A stretch of DNA of 64,000 nucleotides from a virus. A program made the translations under genes and the position numbers. Below the pieces are notes generated by a model that made no database searches, had not been told where the DNA came from, and saw nothing but the letters and a program-made list of their open reading frames with translations. Below, piece after piece: positions 25,526 to 34,656 of the stretch (the first letter of the stretch is position 1; each line of letters starts with the position of its first letter). Where the stretch lies: positions 1-64,000 of IMG/VR virus record IMGVR_UViG_3300027668_000010, one strand, 5' to 3'.

Positions 25526-25715
25526 CTACCGAAAGCAGTTGCATTCCCAAATATTTGATTTAATCTATCATGGTAATGGTGGATTTACATTTACAGATGT
25601 ATATAACCTACCCGTTTGGTCTAGGAAATTCTACATCAGTAAAATAATAGAATTTAAAAAAGAAGAACAGAAGCAACATGATACAGCTATGAAAAAAGCT
25701 AAATCAAAAAGATAA
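25458..25715 (+). CDS. 51: Baseplate hub assembly protein, gp51-like, in overlapping frame
   Basis: The conserved part begins after the gp26 stop codon: NYRKQLHSQIFDLIYHGNG, then FTFTDVYNLPVWSRKFYISK and a Lys-rich tail, the pattern of gp51-type assembly catalysts. The frame is +1 relative to gp26. ATG 25458 is the only plausible ATG start, but it has no Shine-Dalgarno and would add MRLVKGGICYCLWRPG, which looks like read-through of the gp26 tail rather than protein sequence. Expression by frameshift at 25505-25511 is therefore an alternative to independent initiation. It lies just before the tape measure gene, as frameshifted tail chaperones do in many phages. Confidence 0.7.
   Translation: MRLVKGGICYCLWRPGFFGLSLNYRKQLHSQIFDLIYHGNGGFTFTDVYNLPVWSRKFYISKIIEFKKEEQKQHDTAMKKAKSKR
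25502..25513 (+). promoter_or_regulatory. Candidate programmed frameshift site
   Basis: In the gp26 frame the codons are GGG TTT TTT TGG, containing seven T (25505-25511). A P-site phenylalanyl-tRNA on the second TTT can re-pair perfectly after a +1 or a -2 shift, and either shift enters the gp51 frame. The run lies in the loop of a 5-bp AGGCC/GGCCT inverted repeat (25497-25501 with 25512-25516). Confidence 0.4.
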
Positions 25716-25719
25716 TAGG

Positions 25720-25743
25720 ATACCCAACAGAAATGTTGGGTAT
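25720..25743 (+). terminator. Stem-loop, weak terminator
   Basis: A perfect 9-bp stem ATACCCAAC/GTTGGGTAT with loop AGAAAT lies directly after the gp51-like gene. The following TTACATATTTATA has only short T runs, so read-through is likely. Confidence 0.6.
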
Positions 25744-25747
25744 TTAC

Positions 25748-25756
25748 ATATTTATA
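25748..25756 (+). promoter_or_regulatory. Late-type promoter box ATATTTATA
   Basis: CATATTTATAGATAAG lies 27 bases upstream of the small gene at 25784 that opens the tape measure/baseplate operon. Confidence 0.55.
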
Positions 25757-25783
25757 GATAAGTAACTTAATAAGGAATCTATT

Positions 25784-26023
25784 ATGGCAAAAATAAAACT
25801 ATCAACTGTTAAGGAAATCTTTAATGAACTAGAGGTTAGTGAGGGTTTATTTGATATTTTTAAAAGTAAACGGAGTAAGTTAAAAAATACATTAGATAAT
25901 GTTAAATCTCAAATAGATGATTTAATAAAATCAGCACCAACTACTAAAGATAAAGAAGATTTAGCCGCATTAGTAAAAGCGTTTAGAGCAGTTGAAGCAC
26001 AAAAAAGAAAAATGGGTAGATAG
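25784..26023 (+). CDS. Small hypothetical protein before tape measure
   Basis: A 79-residue basic helical protein (MAKIKLSTVKEIFNELEVSE) with a predicted coiled coil at residues 28-75. AAGGA precedes ATG 25784. It is first in the operon with the tape measure. The family is not recognised. Confidence 0.62.
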   Translation: MAKIKLSTVKEIFNELEVSEGLFDIFKSKRSKLKNTLDNVKSQIDDLIKSAPTTKDKEDLAALVKAFRAVEAQKRKMGR

Positions 26024-26047
26024 ATTATTTAATTCGGTATAATTGCA

Positions 26048-28210
26048 ATGGCAAAAAAGAATCAAGAACAAAGTGAATTTAATAAACTTCTTCAGGATGA
26101 GATTACTCTCAGAGAACTGGAGCAAGGTCTTCAAGACAAACTGCTTCAGTCTGTCAAAAATAAAGAAAGAATATCTACCAATGCTCAAATTGTTCAACAA
26201 GATTTAAACAAATCATTATTAGAATCAGTATCTACCGAAGACAAAATTGAAGCAATTAAACAAGCTCAGGATAAACTCTTAGATGAAGCCGTTTCCAAAG
26301 GTAAGGCAATAAACGCAGAGCATTACAAAAGATTAGATACAGCAAAACAACTGTTGGTTAAATCCAAAGAAGAAGCAGATACTACCAAAACACTTAAAGA
26401 TGGATTAAAGGGTGCAAAAGATGAATTATTAGGTTCACTTGGACCAGCTGGCCAATTAGTAAGTCAAATGTTAGCCGCTGGGACTGCTGTAGCTATAATG
26501 GTGGTAGCTCTCACAGCTGCACTAAAGTTTATAATCGATATGGTTAGGCGTGGTATTGAATTAAACCAAACATTGGGTATGAGTGCTAAAGATTCAACTG
26601 CACTTGAAGCTAATATTATGGGAGCTAGCTACTCTATGGAGGGGTTACTTTATTCAACTGAGGAAATGCGAGCATCTGCTATGGCTTTAGTAGACACTAT
26701 GGGTAGGGTACAAGTTCCATCACAATTAATAACAGATGCAACTAGACTTACAAAGTTATTAGGTGGGGATGACGCTTCTGGTACATCATTAGCAAGGTCA
26801 CTCAAAAACGCTGGGCATAATCAAACTAAATTAACGGATGATATTGAAGCAATGGCAACCTCAATGGGTATGACTGCGGGTCCCGCTATGGAAATGCTAG
26901 TTCTGAATCAAATGAAGCTCGGTAGTTTATCTCACGAACAAGCACTAGCAGAAGCAAGAAAAGGATTAGAAATAAAAAAGCAAGGTTTAGATGTAAAGAA
27001 AATGAACGCAATGATGCGGGAAGCTTTAGATATTGAAGGTAGTATGCGAAGTGCAATGAAGCTCAGAATTATGAGTGGAAAAGAAATAAACTTTAATGCA
27101 ATAAATCAAGCAAAACTCGCAGATGATGAAGCGGGGCTAGCAAAAGCACTCAATGACCAAATTGCTCTAATGGGTCCTGGGTTTGAAACCAACCATAGGA
27201 TGCAGCAGTTAATGGCAGATGGTTTAAATCTATCAGTCGAAGAGATGAATAATATGCGTAACGCTACAGCAGAACAAGCAACACTTGCAGCTGAATTAGT
27301 AGAACTTCAAAAAACAAATAAAGATGCCACAGAAGAAACATTACTGGCTCAAAAAGAAAGTACTGAAGAAACTGGAAATGGTATAATGGCTATGATAGGA
27401 GGAATGCCAATGTGGGCTAAAGTTACCGCTGCAATTGTAGGTATTGGTGCAGCCCTAATCGTTGTAGCAATGCTAATCCCATCAGTAGGTGCAGGTATAA
27501 TTTCCATTACCGGAGCAGTTGGCTCGGGAATCGCATCAATAGGTGCAGGGATAGGTACTGCATTATCATCAATAGGTTTAGGAATTGCAGGATTAGCAGC
27601 CGGTTCTGTTGGAGTTCCCGTCTTATTAGCATTAACACTTGCTGTAATTGGGTTCGGTGCGGCACTTTACTTAGCTACACCTGCAATTGTAGAAATCGGT
27701 GGGGTACTTAAAACTGTATTCGAAGGAATTGGTTTAATAGTTACCAATATAGGAAATGTTATAATAGGTATATTCTCAGAAATACCACCAATCATTACAG
27801 CAGTATCAGATGGACTTGTTAATATGATGAATGTAGTAACTATGGATAATGTAGGTGCTATGTTACTATTAGGACCCGCTCTTATGGGTGTTGCATTCGG
27901 ATTGGCTGCAATTGGTATGATGGGGATACCTGGGTTACTAGCTCTTACAGGGTTAGGAGCAGTAACTGTTCTACTTGCACCTAGTTTAATGGGAATTGCT
28001 GATAGTATTGGTGATATGATGGGTGGTGGTTCAGATGATGTTGATACAAATTCAGATAATTCGGATTCTAAGTTAATAGATGCTATTAATGGATTACGTG
28101 GTGATATTCAGTCTCAACCTATACTAATAAGTGTAGATGGTAAAGTAGTTTCTGAAATAACAAAAATTCAAAGTAGACAGGGTGTATCTAAAAACGTATA
28201 TAGGAAATAA
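26048..28210 (+). CDS. Tail tape measure protein-like
   Basis: A 720-residue protein. Residues 1-125 are a charged coiled coil, about 135-175 contain a first hydrophobic segment (MLAAGTAVAIMVVALTAAL), about 175-440 are helical and Met/Ala-rich, and about 450-665 hold several long hydrophobic Gly/Ala/Ile stretches (VGIGAALIVVAMLIPSVGAG, IGFGAALYLA). The tail ends in a short polar segment. This architecture and the position after the gp51-like gene fit the tape measure, which sets tail length and can contact the host membrane during DNA entry (T4 gp29 is the counterpart, 590 residues). I see no peptidase motif. Confidence 0.78.
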   Translation: MAKKNQEQSEFNKLLQDEITLRELEQGLQDKLLQSVKNKERISTNAQIVQQDLNKSLLESVSTEDKIEAIKQAQDKLLDEAVSKGKAINAEHYKRLDTAKQLLVKSKEEADTTKTLKDGLKGAKDELLGSLGPAGQLVSQMLAAGTAVAIMVVALTAALKFIIDMVRRGIELNQTLGMSAKDSTALEANIMGASYSMEGLLYSTEEMRASAMALVDTMGRVQVPSQLITDATRLTKLLGGDDASGTSLARSLKNAGHNQTKLTDDIEAMATSMGMTAGPAMEMLVLNQMKLGSLSHEQALAEARKGLEIKKQGLDVKKMNAMMREALDIEGSMRSAMKLRIMSGKEINFNAINQAKLADDEAGLAKALNDQIALMGPGFETNHRMQQLMADGLNLSVEEMNNMRNATAEQATLAAELVELQKTNKDATEETLLAQKESTEETGNGIMAMIGGMPMWAKVTAAIVGIGAALIVVAMLIPSVGAGIISITGAVGSGIASIGAGIGTALSSIGLGIAGLAAGSVGVPVLLALTLAVIGFGAALYLATPAIVEIGGVLKTVFEGIGLIVTNIGNVIIGIFSEIPPIITAVSDGLVNMMNVVTMDNVGAMLLLGPALMGVAFGLAAIGMMGIPGLLALTGLGAVTVLLAPSLMGIADSIGDMMGGGSDDVDTNSDNSDSKLIDAINGLRGDIQSQPILISVDGKVVSEITKIQSRQGVSKNVYRK

Positions 28211-28212
28211 CT

Positions 28213-31200
28213 ATGGCATTAAAAGATTTAAAATCAGACCTTTCAAAGTTTAGGATGCCAAAGAAAGACCCGTTGGAATCTAAAGAAAGAGTAACTGTTA
28301 ACAAAAACTTAAACAAAACACCTTTAAGTTCTATGGTAGAATCAGCACCAAAGATTCCACGTTCTCAAACAACTACTAATAAAGAGGGTGTTAATCCAAA
28401 AAATATGGATAACACATCTAAGTTCTTAGGTGAAACCACACCTACACCATCTAATAACTCTGAAAAGTTTTTAGGTGAAACCACTACTAAACCATTAAGT
28501 TTAGAAGAACGTTACTTAGGTGAAACAACACCAACCAATTCAGATAACACATCTAAGTTCTTAGGGGAAACGACTCCTACTAAATTTGATAATCAATCTA
28601 GCTTCTTAGGTGAAACAACTCCTAATAAATTTGATAATAACGAAAACTTCTTAGGATTAACAACCCCAACTCTATCTAATAGGGAATCGAAGTTTTTAGG
28701 TGAAACCACTCCTAATTCAGCAGATAACACATCTAAGTTTTTAGGTGAAACCACTCCTAATTCAGCAGATAACACATCTAAGTTTTTGGGTGAAACAACA
28801 CAAACTCCATCTAATAACACATCTAAGTTTTTAGGTGAAACAACACAAACTCCATCTAACAATAAATCTAGGTTCTTAGGGGAAACAACACCCACCGAAG
28901 TTAACTTTATTACAGATATTCATGCTAAAGGGTTTACATCAAAACAAAAGCATAAATCACCATCTAAGTTCAATGGTATAAACAAACCCCAAAGTTCATT
29001 CGATGGGAATTCATCAGTATATGGTAAACTTAAAACTTCTAATTTTATAACAGATACTCATTCAACTGGGTTTTCTTTAAATAAATTTCATAAAGCTCCA
29101 TCCGAATTTACTGGTGTAGGAAAAACGCAAGATATATGGAATAATAACTCATTATTTGGTAATATAGGAACTGTTGATTTCTTTCCAAATGACGGAAAAT
29201 CACAATCACGCGGGTTTACATTAAATCAAAAGCATAAATCACCATCACAGTTTACTGGGATTTCAAACGAACAAAATAAGTGGGATACTGATTCATCTGA
29301 ATACAGTAGTTTTTCTAATTATATACATGATGATTTATCATCAGCACCTGGTTATGGTAAGTTTAAATTACAAAAACAATCATCAGGTCAAAAGCAAAGT
29401 TACAACCAAGACAGCACCTATTATATGGATTCATTCCAAAGAGGTGATTTTGCATTAGATTTGACTAAAGGTAAAATATCCAAACTACAAGAGATGCGGA
29501 ATTCACCATCGTTCTTAGATGAGATGTATTCTAAATTTAATCTAAGAGATGATGCACATAATACTGGAATGACTGCATTTGACCATCCACTAATTCTTAG
29601 AGGTATACAACGTAAGGGTAAGAAGGGAAACGAACCTCAAAACTTTGGTATACCAGGTACTAACATTGATTTAGATGATGGACTTATCAGAGGTGGTATA
29701 ATAACATCAACTACAAGAGCAGTTATAGATGCAATTAGACTTGGTAAGTGGATGGTATCCATCAAAGGGTTATTATGGGGTGTTAAGCAATTTGGATTAC
29801 AACAATCAAATCCAAATGTGGAAAAGATTGGTGGAATCAGACGTACAAAAATGTGGACACCTATAAACACATTAGCATCTGCAATTGGTGTACAGATTGG
29901 ATTACACCCAAATAGACATGGATTCACACCATTTGATTTAAATGATGGTTCATATGAATCGGTACAAAAGCAAAAAGCAATAGCACATAGGGCTGGTAAG
30001 TTAATAATAGGTGCACCAATAGTTGGTAATAGGTTAGTTGGATTATGGAAAGATTCGTTTTCTACTTTTTACGGGACATCAACCTCATCTACCTTTACAG
30101 GCTCACCTCATTCAAGGCTTCAAGGAATAGGTGGACCTAATTCAGTATATGGATTAATTCCAAACGGTAAATTTCCTAGACGTGATGAAGATACCCGATA
30201 TGATGTATTCTACGGTAATACTGAGGATAATCGGTATGGTACATTCGTTCAGACTATCACACCTAATCCGGGATTTACCGATAGTATACCTGAACCAGCA
30301 GCTGTAAACCAAAATAAAGCAGAACGGTTAAAAAAATTAGTTGAATCTGGAAACATTAGGAAGTTCGCAGGTGGAGGCGCACCATTACAAGATGCTAAAG
30401 GCCGGAACTATGATGCAACAAATGCAGCCGGCGATGATATTGGCAAAAATATACCCGGCTCAGAAGTAATCAACGATTACGAAACCATTGCATATGGTGA
30501 TATGCCCAATAGAGTTTCCGGGGAAACATCAGATATAGATTTCAGAAGTTTGTTAACAAAAGATAGTAATGAATCTAATCGAGCCAAAAAAGAAAACTAT
30601 ACTGAAAAAAACATAAACGCAAGAGTTAATTTTGGAAATCCTGGTAAATTAGGTACAGGTGAAAATAGAGTAGATTATGATAATACAGACCCAAAAAAGG
30701 CAGGATTTCTAGATAGATTTGATAAAGTAAATGCATCTGATGTAGGCGATGCTGTCTTAAATGATTTAATTCACTTACAGTTCAAAACATCTGATAAGAC
30801 GAGAATTCAATTCAGAGGAACGGTTTCAGGAATAACCGATACATTCTCACCATCATGGGATTCTATAAAGTACAATGGTAGAGCAGACCAAGCATATCAA
30901 TACAAAACATTCGAACGAAGTTTATCATTTGCCTTTAAAATTTATGCAACCTCCCGTATTGAAATGATGCCTATATATAAAAAACTATCTCAGTTATCAA
31001 AAATGACTATGCCGGTATATAATGGTGACCCTGGATATAGTGGACAACTAATTAATTTCCGTTTGGGTAGTTTGTTTAACAAACGACAAGCATTCATCGA
31101 ATCATTATCATATTCAATGTCAGATGAAACCCCATGGGACCTCGCATTAGATAATAACGTAGGTGAATTACCAATGGGTATTGATGTATCAATAGGATTA

Positions 31201-31260
31201 AAAATTCTAGGAGAAACTCCATCATCTACAATGGAAAAAGTTTATGATACAGTATTTTAG
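28213..31260 (+). CDS. Large baseplate / tail-tube initiator-like protein with N-terminal repeats
   Basis: A 1015-residue protein. Residues about 70-228 consist of about eleven 15-residue repeats built on KFLGETTPTxxxNTS. Residues about 235-385 hold three copies of a longer repeat (GFTLNQKHKSPSQFTGI type). The C-terminal 170 residues (IQFRGTVSGITDTFSPSWD, FERSLSFAFKIYATS, FRLGSLF, PWDLALD) are ordered and resemble tube-cap/initiator proteins of T4-like baseplates (gp48/gp54 group). Location between tape measure and gp53 supports this. The disordered repeat region has no counterpart in T4. It begins two bases after the tape measure gene. Confidence 0.6.
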   Translation: MALKDLKSDLSKFRMPKKDPLESKERVTVNKNLNKTPLSSMVESAPKIPRSQTTTNKEGVNPKNMDNTSKFLGETTPTPSNNSEKFLGETTTKPLSLEERYLGETTPTNSDNTSKFLGETTPTKFDNQSSFLGETTPNKFDNNENFLGLTTPTLSNRESKFLGETTPNSADNTSKFLGETTPNSADNTSKFLGETTQTPSNNTSKFLGETTQTPSNNKSRFLGETTPTEVNFITDIHAKGFTSKQKHKSPSKFNGINKPQSSFDGNSSVYGKLKTSNFITDTHSTGFSLNKFHKAPSEFTGVGKTQDIWNNNSLFGNIGTVDFFPNDGKSQSRGFTLNQKHKSPSQFTGISNEQNKWDTDSSEYSSFSNYIHDDLSSAPGYGKFKLQKQSSGQKQSYNQDSTYYMDSFQRGDFALDLTKGKISKLQEMRNSPSFLDEMYSKFNLRDDAHNTGMTAFDHPLILRGIQRKGKKGNEPQNFGIPGTNIDLDDGLIRGGIITSTTRAVIDAIRLGKWMVSIKGLLWGVKQFGLQQSNPNVEKIGGIRRTKMWTPINTLASAIGVQIGLHPNRHGFTPFDLNDGSYESVQKQKAIAHRAGKLIIGAPIVGNRLVGLWKDSFSTFYGTSTSSTFTGSPHSRLQGIGGPNSVYGLIPNGKFPRRDEDTRYDVFYGNTEDNRYGTFVQTITPNPGFTDSIPEPAAVNQNKAERLKKLVESGNIRKFAGGGAPLQDAKGRNYDATNAAGDDIGKNIPGSEVINDYETIAYGDMPNRVSGETSDIDFRSLLTKDSNESNRAKKENYTEKNINARVNFGNPGKLGTGENRVDYDNTDPKKAGFLDRFDKVNASDVGDAVLNDLIHLQFKTSDKTRIQFRGTVSGITDTFSPSWDSIKYNGRADQAYQYKTFERSLSFAFKIYATSRIEMMPIYKKLSQLSKMTMPVYNGDPGYSGQLINFRLGSLFNKRQAFIESLSYSMSDETPWDLALDNNVGELPMGIDVSIGLKILGETPSSTMEKVYDTVF
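28420..28896 (+). repeat. About eleven 45-bp coding repeats (FLGETT repeats)
   Basis: Each 45-bp unit encodes a 15-residue FLGETTP-containing repeat. The units at about 28687-28776 are nearly identical adjacent copies, and others have diverged. They are part of the open reading frame, not intergenic spacers. Confidence 0.85.
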
Positions 31261-31269
31261 AGGTAGATT

Positions 31270-31566
31270 ATGAATAGATATGAAAATATAACAATAGTAA
31301 AGACAGAAGAAGGTAAGAGATATCGGAAATCAGTCCAATACCCTGCGATAGAACGTAATCTAAATGATATTTATATCATAGGTGCTAGACACGATAGGTT
31401 AGATAATCTTGCATTCCAATATTACGAAGATGCAGCCTTATGGTGGATTATAGCAAGAGCAAATAATATAGGAAAAGGTAATCTAACAGTTCCAATCGGA
31501 GTACAGATTAGAATACCACACGATTATTTAACAATTGTAAGAGAATATAACGAATTAAACGAATAA
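31270..31566 (+). CDS. 53: Baseplate wedge protein, gp53-like (LysM-like)
   Basis: A 98-residue protein with a LysM-like core: RHDRLDNLAFQYYEDAALWW then IIARANNIGKGNLTVPIGVQ and IRIP. T4 gp53 (196 residues) also carries a LysM-like fold and joins adjacent wedges; this version is only the core. AGAGGT precedes ATG 31270. It starts ten bases after the large baseplate gene. Confidence 0.75.
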   Translation: MNRYENITIVKTEEGKRYRKSVQYPAIERNLNDIYIIGARHDRLDNLAFQYYEDAALWWIIARANNIGKGNLTVPIGVQIRIPHDYLTIVREYNELNE

Positions 31567-31569
31567 GTT

Positions 31570-33453
31570 ATGGAAAACCCATTTAATCCAATATTTAGTG
31601 AAGCCGCTAAAAAAGAATTAGACAGACGTAGTAATATGCCTGATTCGTGGAAGTACAAAAAATACGCATACATTAATTTAGAACTTACAGGCGAAACTGC
31701 AACTAACATTTGTGTATCAGATACATCTTTAAAAATAGGTGATACTAATTCAGGTAAACTGTATACTACTGATAACGGTGTTAGACGACCTAACATAACA
31801 CTCCAATCGGTTAATATTAGAAATGAAGGTGGTAGTGATTATACCAATTCATATTTGTATGAAATAGAGGCATCCTTTAAAGTTTGGAGCAAAGACCAAA
31901 TGGATAAAGTAGAGAAGGGATTTTTTAGACTTGGTGGGGAGATGAAAGTATCCTTTGGATGGCGAGGTAGTACTGATGTAGTAAATACCGATTCAATCCT
32001 TGCTTCTATATATAATTTTGGATTCTCAATGGATTCCGATGGTAGTTATAATTGTAATGTTAAAGCAATGTCAGGAGCATCGTTGTTTGGACAAGAAACT
32101 ATGGGTGGGGAACGTACTACCGAATCACTTGGATTAAAGACGGAAATAACTGGAATAGATAAAGTATTCGCAAATCCAATAGAAACTTTTATATTAATGG
32201 GTAGACAATCGTTCGGTATAAAAGAAGGTAAGACGGATACCGCTGATGGATTAGAAAATAATGAAGTTCAATTCCGAAGGTACGAAAAAAAATACGACTT
32301 CGCCGCATTAGAGTTGGAAGAACCATCGAGTGGTGTATTAGATTTTTTATCTGGTGGTAATGATAAAACTGTATTATATACATCATTAGGTTCAATCATT
32401 AGGTATTTAAACGATACTACTAAAACATCCGATGGTTTGTTTAATATTAATATTCATGGTACTACTGATGAATTCAAATACTCACCAAAAGAATTTAAAG
32501 ATTTTGGTTCATCTAACCCATTTAGAACTTTTATACCAATAGGAAATGCTGGGCAGTATGGTACAGAAGGTGGAATTAACTTCACAAAAAGTTACGACAT
32601 TCCGTTACCATCCAATTCTAGCGAAATCGAACAAATATTTATTAATACAAACGTGTTAGCTGATGCCTATAGTGGTTTACAAAGTAGTGCTTCTGGAAAA
32701 GATGGAGTAAAAGCCCCACCCAAAACAAAGGATTTTTTGTCAAAACTATTTTCTATAATAGAAACTGATACCGGTGGTATTGTTAGGTTACAACTCCGAC
32801 CAAAAATTACTGACTTAGATTCAAAACAACCTAGCCCAGAGAACCAAATGACCTTCGACATTATAAATCGGGCTATGATAAGAACCAAAGCAAAAAAAGA
32901 GGATTCAAAACCATACATATTTTCAGTATTAGGGGAAAACTCAATTACACGAAACGTAAGTCTTCAAAGTGATTTCGATTCTGATATGTTGATGCGGACA
33001 ACTTCAAAATCTATGAAAGAAGGAAGTTCAAATTTCAGAGTGATATCGACGTTATATTCTGATTGTGATAAGTTAAAGGTTGAGAAAACTAAGGCTGATG
33101 AAAATACTATTGTAACGGCAAAAATGATAACACAGGCAAAAACGAATATGGGTGTAGAGGGGTATACTTCTGAAAAAGCAAGTTCATTAACTTCTCTTAT
33201 TCAAAAATTTGTAGGTCAAAACGCCGACACAATATCGGTAGGTTCGTTTGGTGAAGTTCCAATGATGTTAAAATTAGGGGTAACGATTGATGGTATTTCA
33301 GGTGTAAAGTATATGTCTCCCATAATGATTGACCGTATGCCAACGGTGTATACCAAAAAAGGCATCGATTTTCCTATAATCTCAATTGAACATTCATTTG
33401 ATGGACAAGGTGATTGGTCAACTACATATGAAACTGTAATGAGAATTAAATAG
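31570..33453 (+). CDS. Baseplate hub-like virion protein
   Basis: A 627-residue beta-rich protein. Recognisable blocks are EASFKVWSKDQMDKVEKGFF, MKVSFGWRGS and SIYNFGFSMDSDGSYNCNVK (a pattern seen in hub and spike-base proteins), with a C-terminal ISIEHSFDGQGDWSTTYETV strand pair. In hub proteins such blocks form the ring that matches the tube. I infer a hub or hub-adjacent protein but cannot assign gp27 or gp5 with certainty, and I see no lysozyme domain. Confidence 0.5.
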   Translation: MENPFNPIFSEAAKKELDRRSNMPDSWKYKKYAYINLELTGETATNICVSDTSLKIGDTNSGKLYTTDNGVRRPNITLQSVNIRNEGGSDYTNSYLYEIEASFKVWSKDQMDKVEKGFFRLGGEMKVSFGWRGSTDVVNTDSILASIYNFGFSMDSDGSYNCNVKAMSGASLFGQETMGGERTTESLGLKTEITGIDKVFANPIETFILMGRQSFGIKEGKTDTADGLENNEVQFRRYEKKYDFAALELEEPSSGVLDFLSGGNDKTVLYTSLGSIIRYLNDTTKTSDGLFNINIHGTTDEFKYSPKEFKDFGSSNPFRTFIPIGNAGQYGTEGGINFTKSYDIPLPSNSSEIEQIFINTNVLADAYSGLQSSASGKDGVKAPPKTKDFLSKLFSIIETDTGGIVRLQLRPKITDLDSKQPSPENQMTFDIINRAMIRTKAKKEDSKPYIFSVLGENSITRNVSLQSDFDSDMLMRTTSKSMKEGSSNFRVISTLYSDCDKLKVEKTKADENTIVTAKMITQAKTNMGVEGYTSEKASSLTSLIQKFVGQNADTISVGSFGEVPMMLKLGVTIDGISGVKYMSPIMIDRMPTVYTKKGIDFPIISIEHSFDGQGDWSTTYETVMRIK

Positions 33454-33460
33454 AACTAAC

Positions 33461-34093
33461 ATGGCTGATAAACGAAACCGTATATATTACACTAAAGCAC
33501 AGATAACAACTGGATTAATTACCGATGGTTCTGAATGGATGTTTACTGATAATGTTGAATACATTGGGCAGTATCATACATATACGACTGGTGAGGTATT
33601 TTCAGAACCATCATTTGTTAATACTAAATCAAGAATCTTAATTCCATATGTAGATATCAAAAAATTAAATCAACAAACTGATGTAGGATTTGATTTAGCA
33701 AAAAACTTTGAGTACGATAATATAAAAACATTGGATGTAAAAAAATCAATTACACCTAACCCATCACAACTAACACCAACCAATTCTGATATAAAGCGGG
33801 GTTGGATGGAACGATACTTTGCACAAAAGGTAAATGATGATTCTTTCTTAGAGTTATCTAAAAAGGATTTTGGAAAAGTAGGAACTGATAAGGGATTGGA
33901 TTCTATATTATGGAAAAAGTTCAAAATAAGATGGAAAATATCCGGCCCTATTGTTGATATAAAGAACCCCGATGGTAGTATTAAAGAAGCAGGTATAGAA
34001 AACACAAATAGAAGAACTACCCTAATATCATCAGATAATTACCCACCCCTCAAAACTTATATCACAAATTACAGAGAGTTTGCACAAACTTAA
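33461..34093 (+). CDS. Baseplate-associated virion protein, family unnamed
   Basis: A 210-residue protein with YIGQYHTYTTGEVFSEPSF near residue 36 and a GWMERYFAQKVND segment, a pattern I have seen in baseplate gene clusters of marine T4-like phages without an assigned function. It is the last gene of the structural block; the next promoter is of the early type. No membrane segment or enzyme motif. Confidence 0.6.
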   Translation: MADKRNRIYYTKAQITTGLITDGSEWMFTDNVEYIGQYHTYTTGEVFSEPSFVNTKSRILIPYVDIKKLNQQTDVGFDLAKNFEYDNIKTLDVKKSITPNPSQLTPTNSDIKRGWMERYFAQKVNDDSFLELSKKDFGKVGTDKGLDSILWKKFKIRWKISGPIVDIKNPDGSIKEAGIENTNRRTTLISSDNYPPLKTYITNYREFAQT

Positions 34094-34123
34094 AAATACT
34101 TAACAATTTCTTAACATTGGAAG

Positions 34124-34155
34124 TTTGGTAATACCATGCTTTTTTCGTATATTTA
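34124..34155 (+). promoter_or_regulatory. Early promoter with inverted repeat at -33
   Basis: TTTGG (34124-34128) lies in TTTGGTAATACCA, then TATATTTA (34148-34155) and ACATAG. The hairpin is followed by six T, so it may also terminate the baseplate operon. The surrounding 60 bases closely match those at 59052-59116. Confidence 0.75.
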
Positions 34156-34207
34156 CATAGTAAAAGGGTTAGAGTTAACCTCATTTAATAAGTAAAAATT
34201 AAAAAAT

Positions 34208-34546
34208 ATGAAAAAGCCATTAAACACTAAGTACGGAATCCAAATCACAAAACCTTGGAGTAACGAAATGTATGACCACAATGATAAGGTGGCCGATTTG
34301 ATGAAGATTGAAATATTAATTCAGTTAAAAAACGCTAAACATACGGATGATGAGGAACTTTTACGAAAGGTTTCTTCTATTGTTTGTCCAACTGGGTATG
34401 GTACTGGATTTGATTTTGAAGATATCTATAATGAAACTCTTAGAGAGCTTGAAAACGTTCAAAACTTCTGGCTGAATGAAGAATACCCATATGCAGTAAG
34501 TAAAGGTATTATTCCTGAGGTTAAGTTGGAATTCATTGGATATTAA
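34208..34546 (+). CDS. Hypothetical early protein
   Basis: A 112-residue acidic protein with no recognised motif (MKKPLNTKYGIQITKPWSNE at the start, NFWLNEEYPYAVSKG near the end). The A-rich leader lacks a Shine-Dalgarno. It is the first gene behind the early promoter at 34124. Confidence 0.6.
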   Translation: MKKPLNTKYGIQITKPWSNEMYDHNDKVADLMKIEILIQLKNAKHTDDEELLRKVSSIVCPTGYGTGFDFEDIYNETLRELENVQNFWLNEEYPYAVSKGIIPEVKLEFIGY

Positions 34547-34571
34547 ATTTAACATTTTTTAACATTTAAAA

Positions 34572-34603
34572 TTTGGTAAATCCAATAAATTGTTGTACAT
34601 TAG
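34572..34603 (+). promoter_or_regulatory. Early promoter with inverted repeat at -33
   Basis: TTTGGTAAATCCAA, 19 bases, then TACATTAG (34596-34603), a weaker -7 than its relatives. It drives the gene at 34657. Confidence 0.6.
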
Positions 34604-34656
34604 TAAGGTAATACGGAGTTAAGGTTTAACCCAATTAAAAATTAAATAAATAAGTT

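Noticed and set aside
28420-28896. Evenly spaced 45-bp repeats that could suggest a CRISPR array
   Set aside because: They are in frame in a long ORF, encode FLGETT repeats, and have no unique spacers of constant length.
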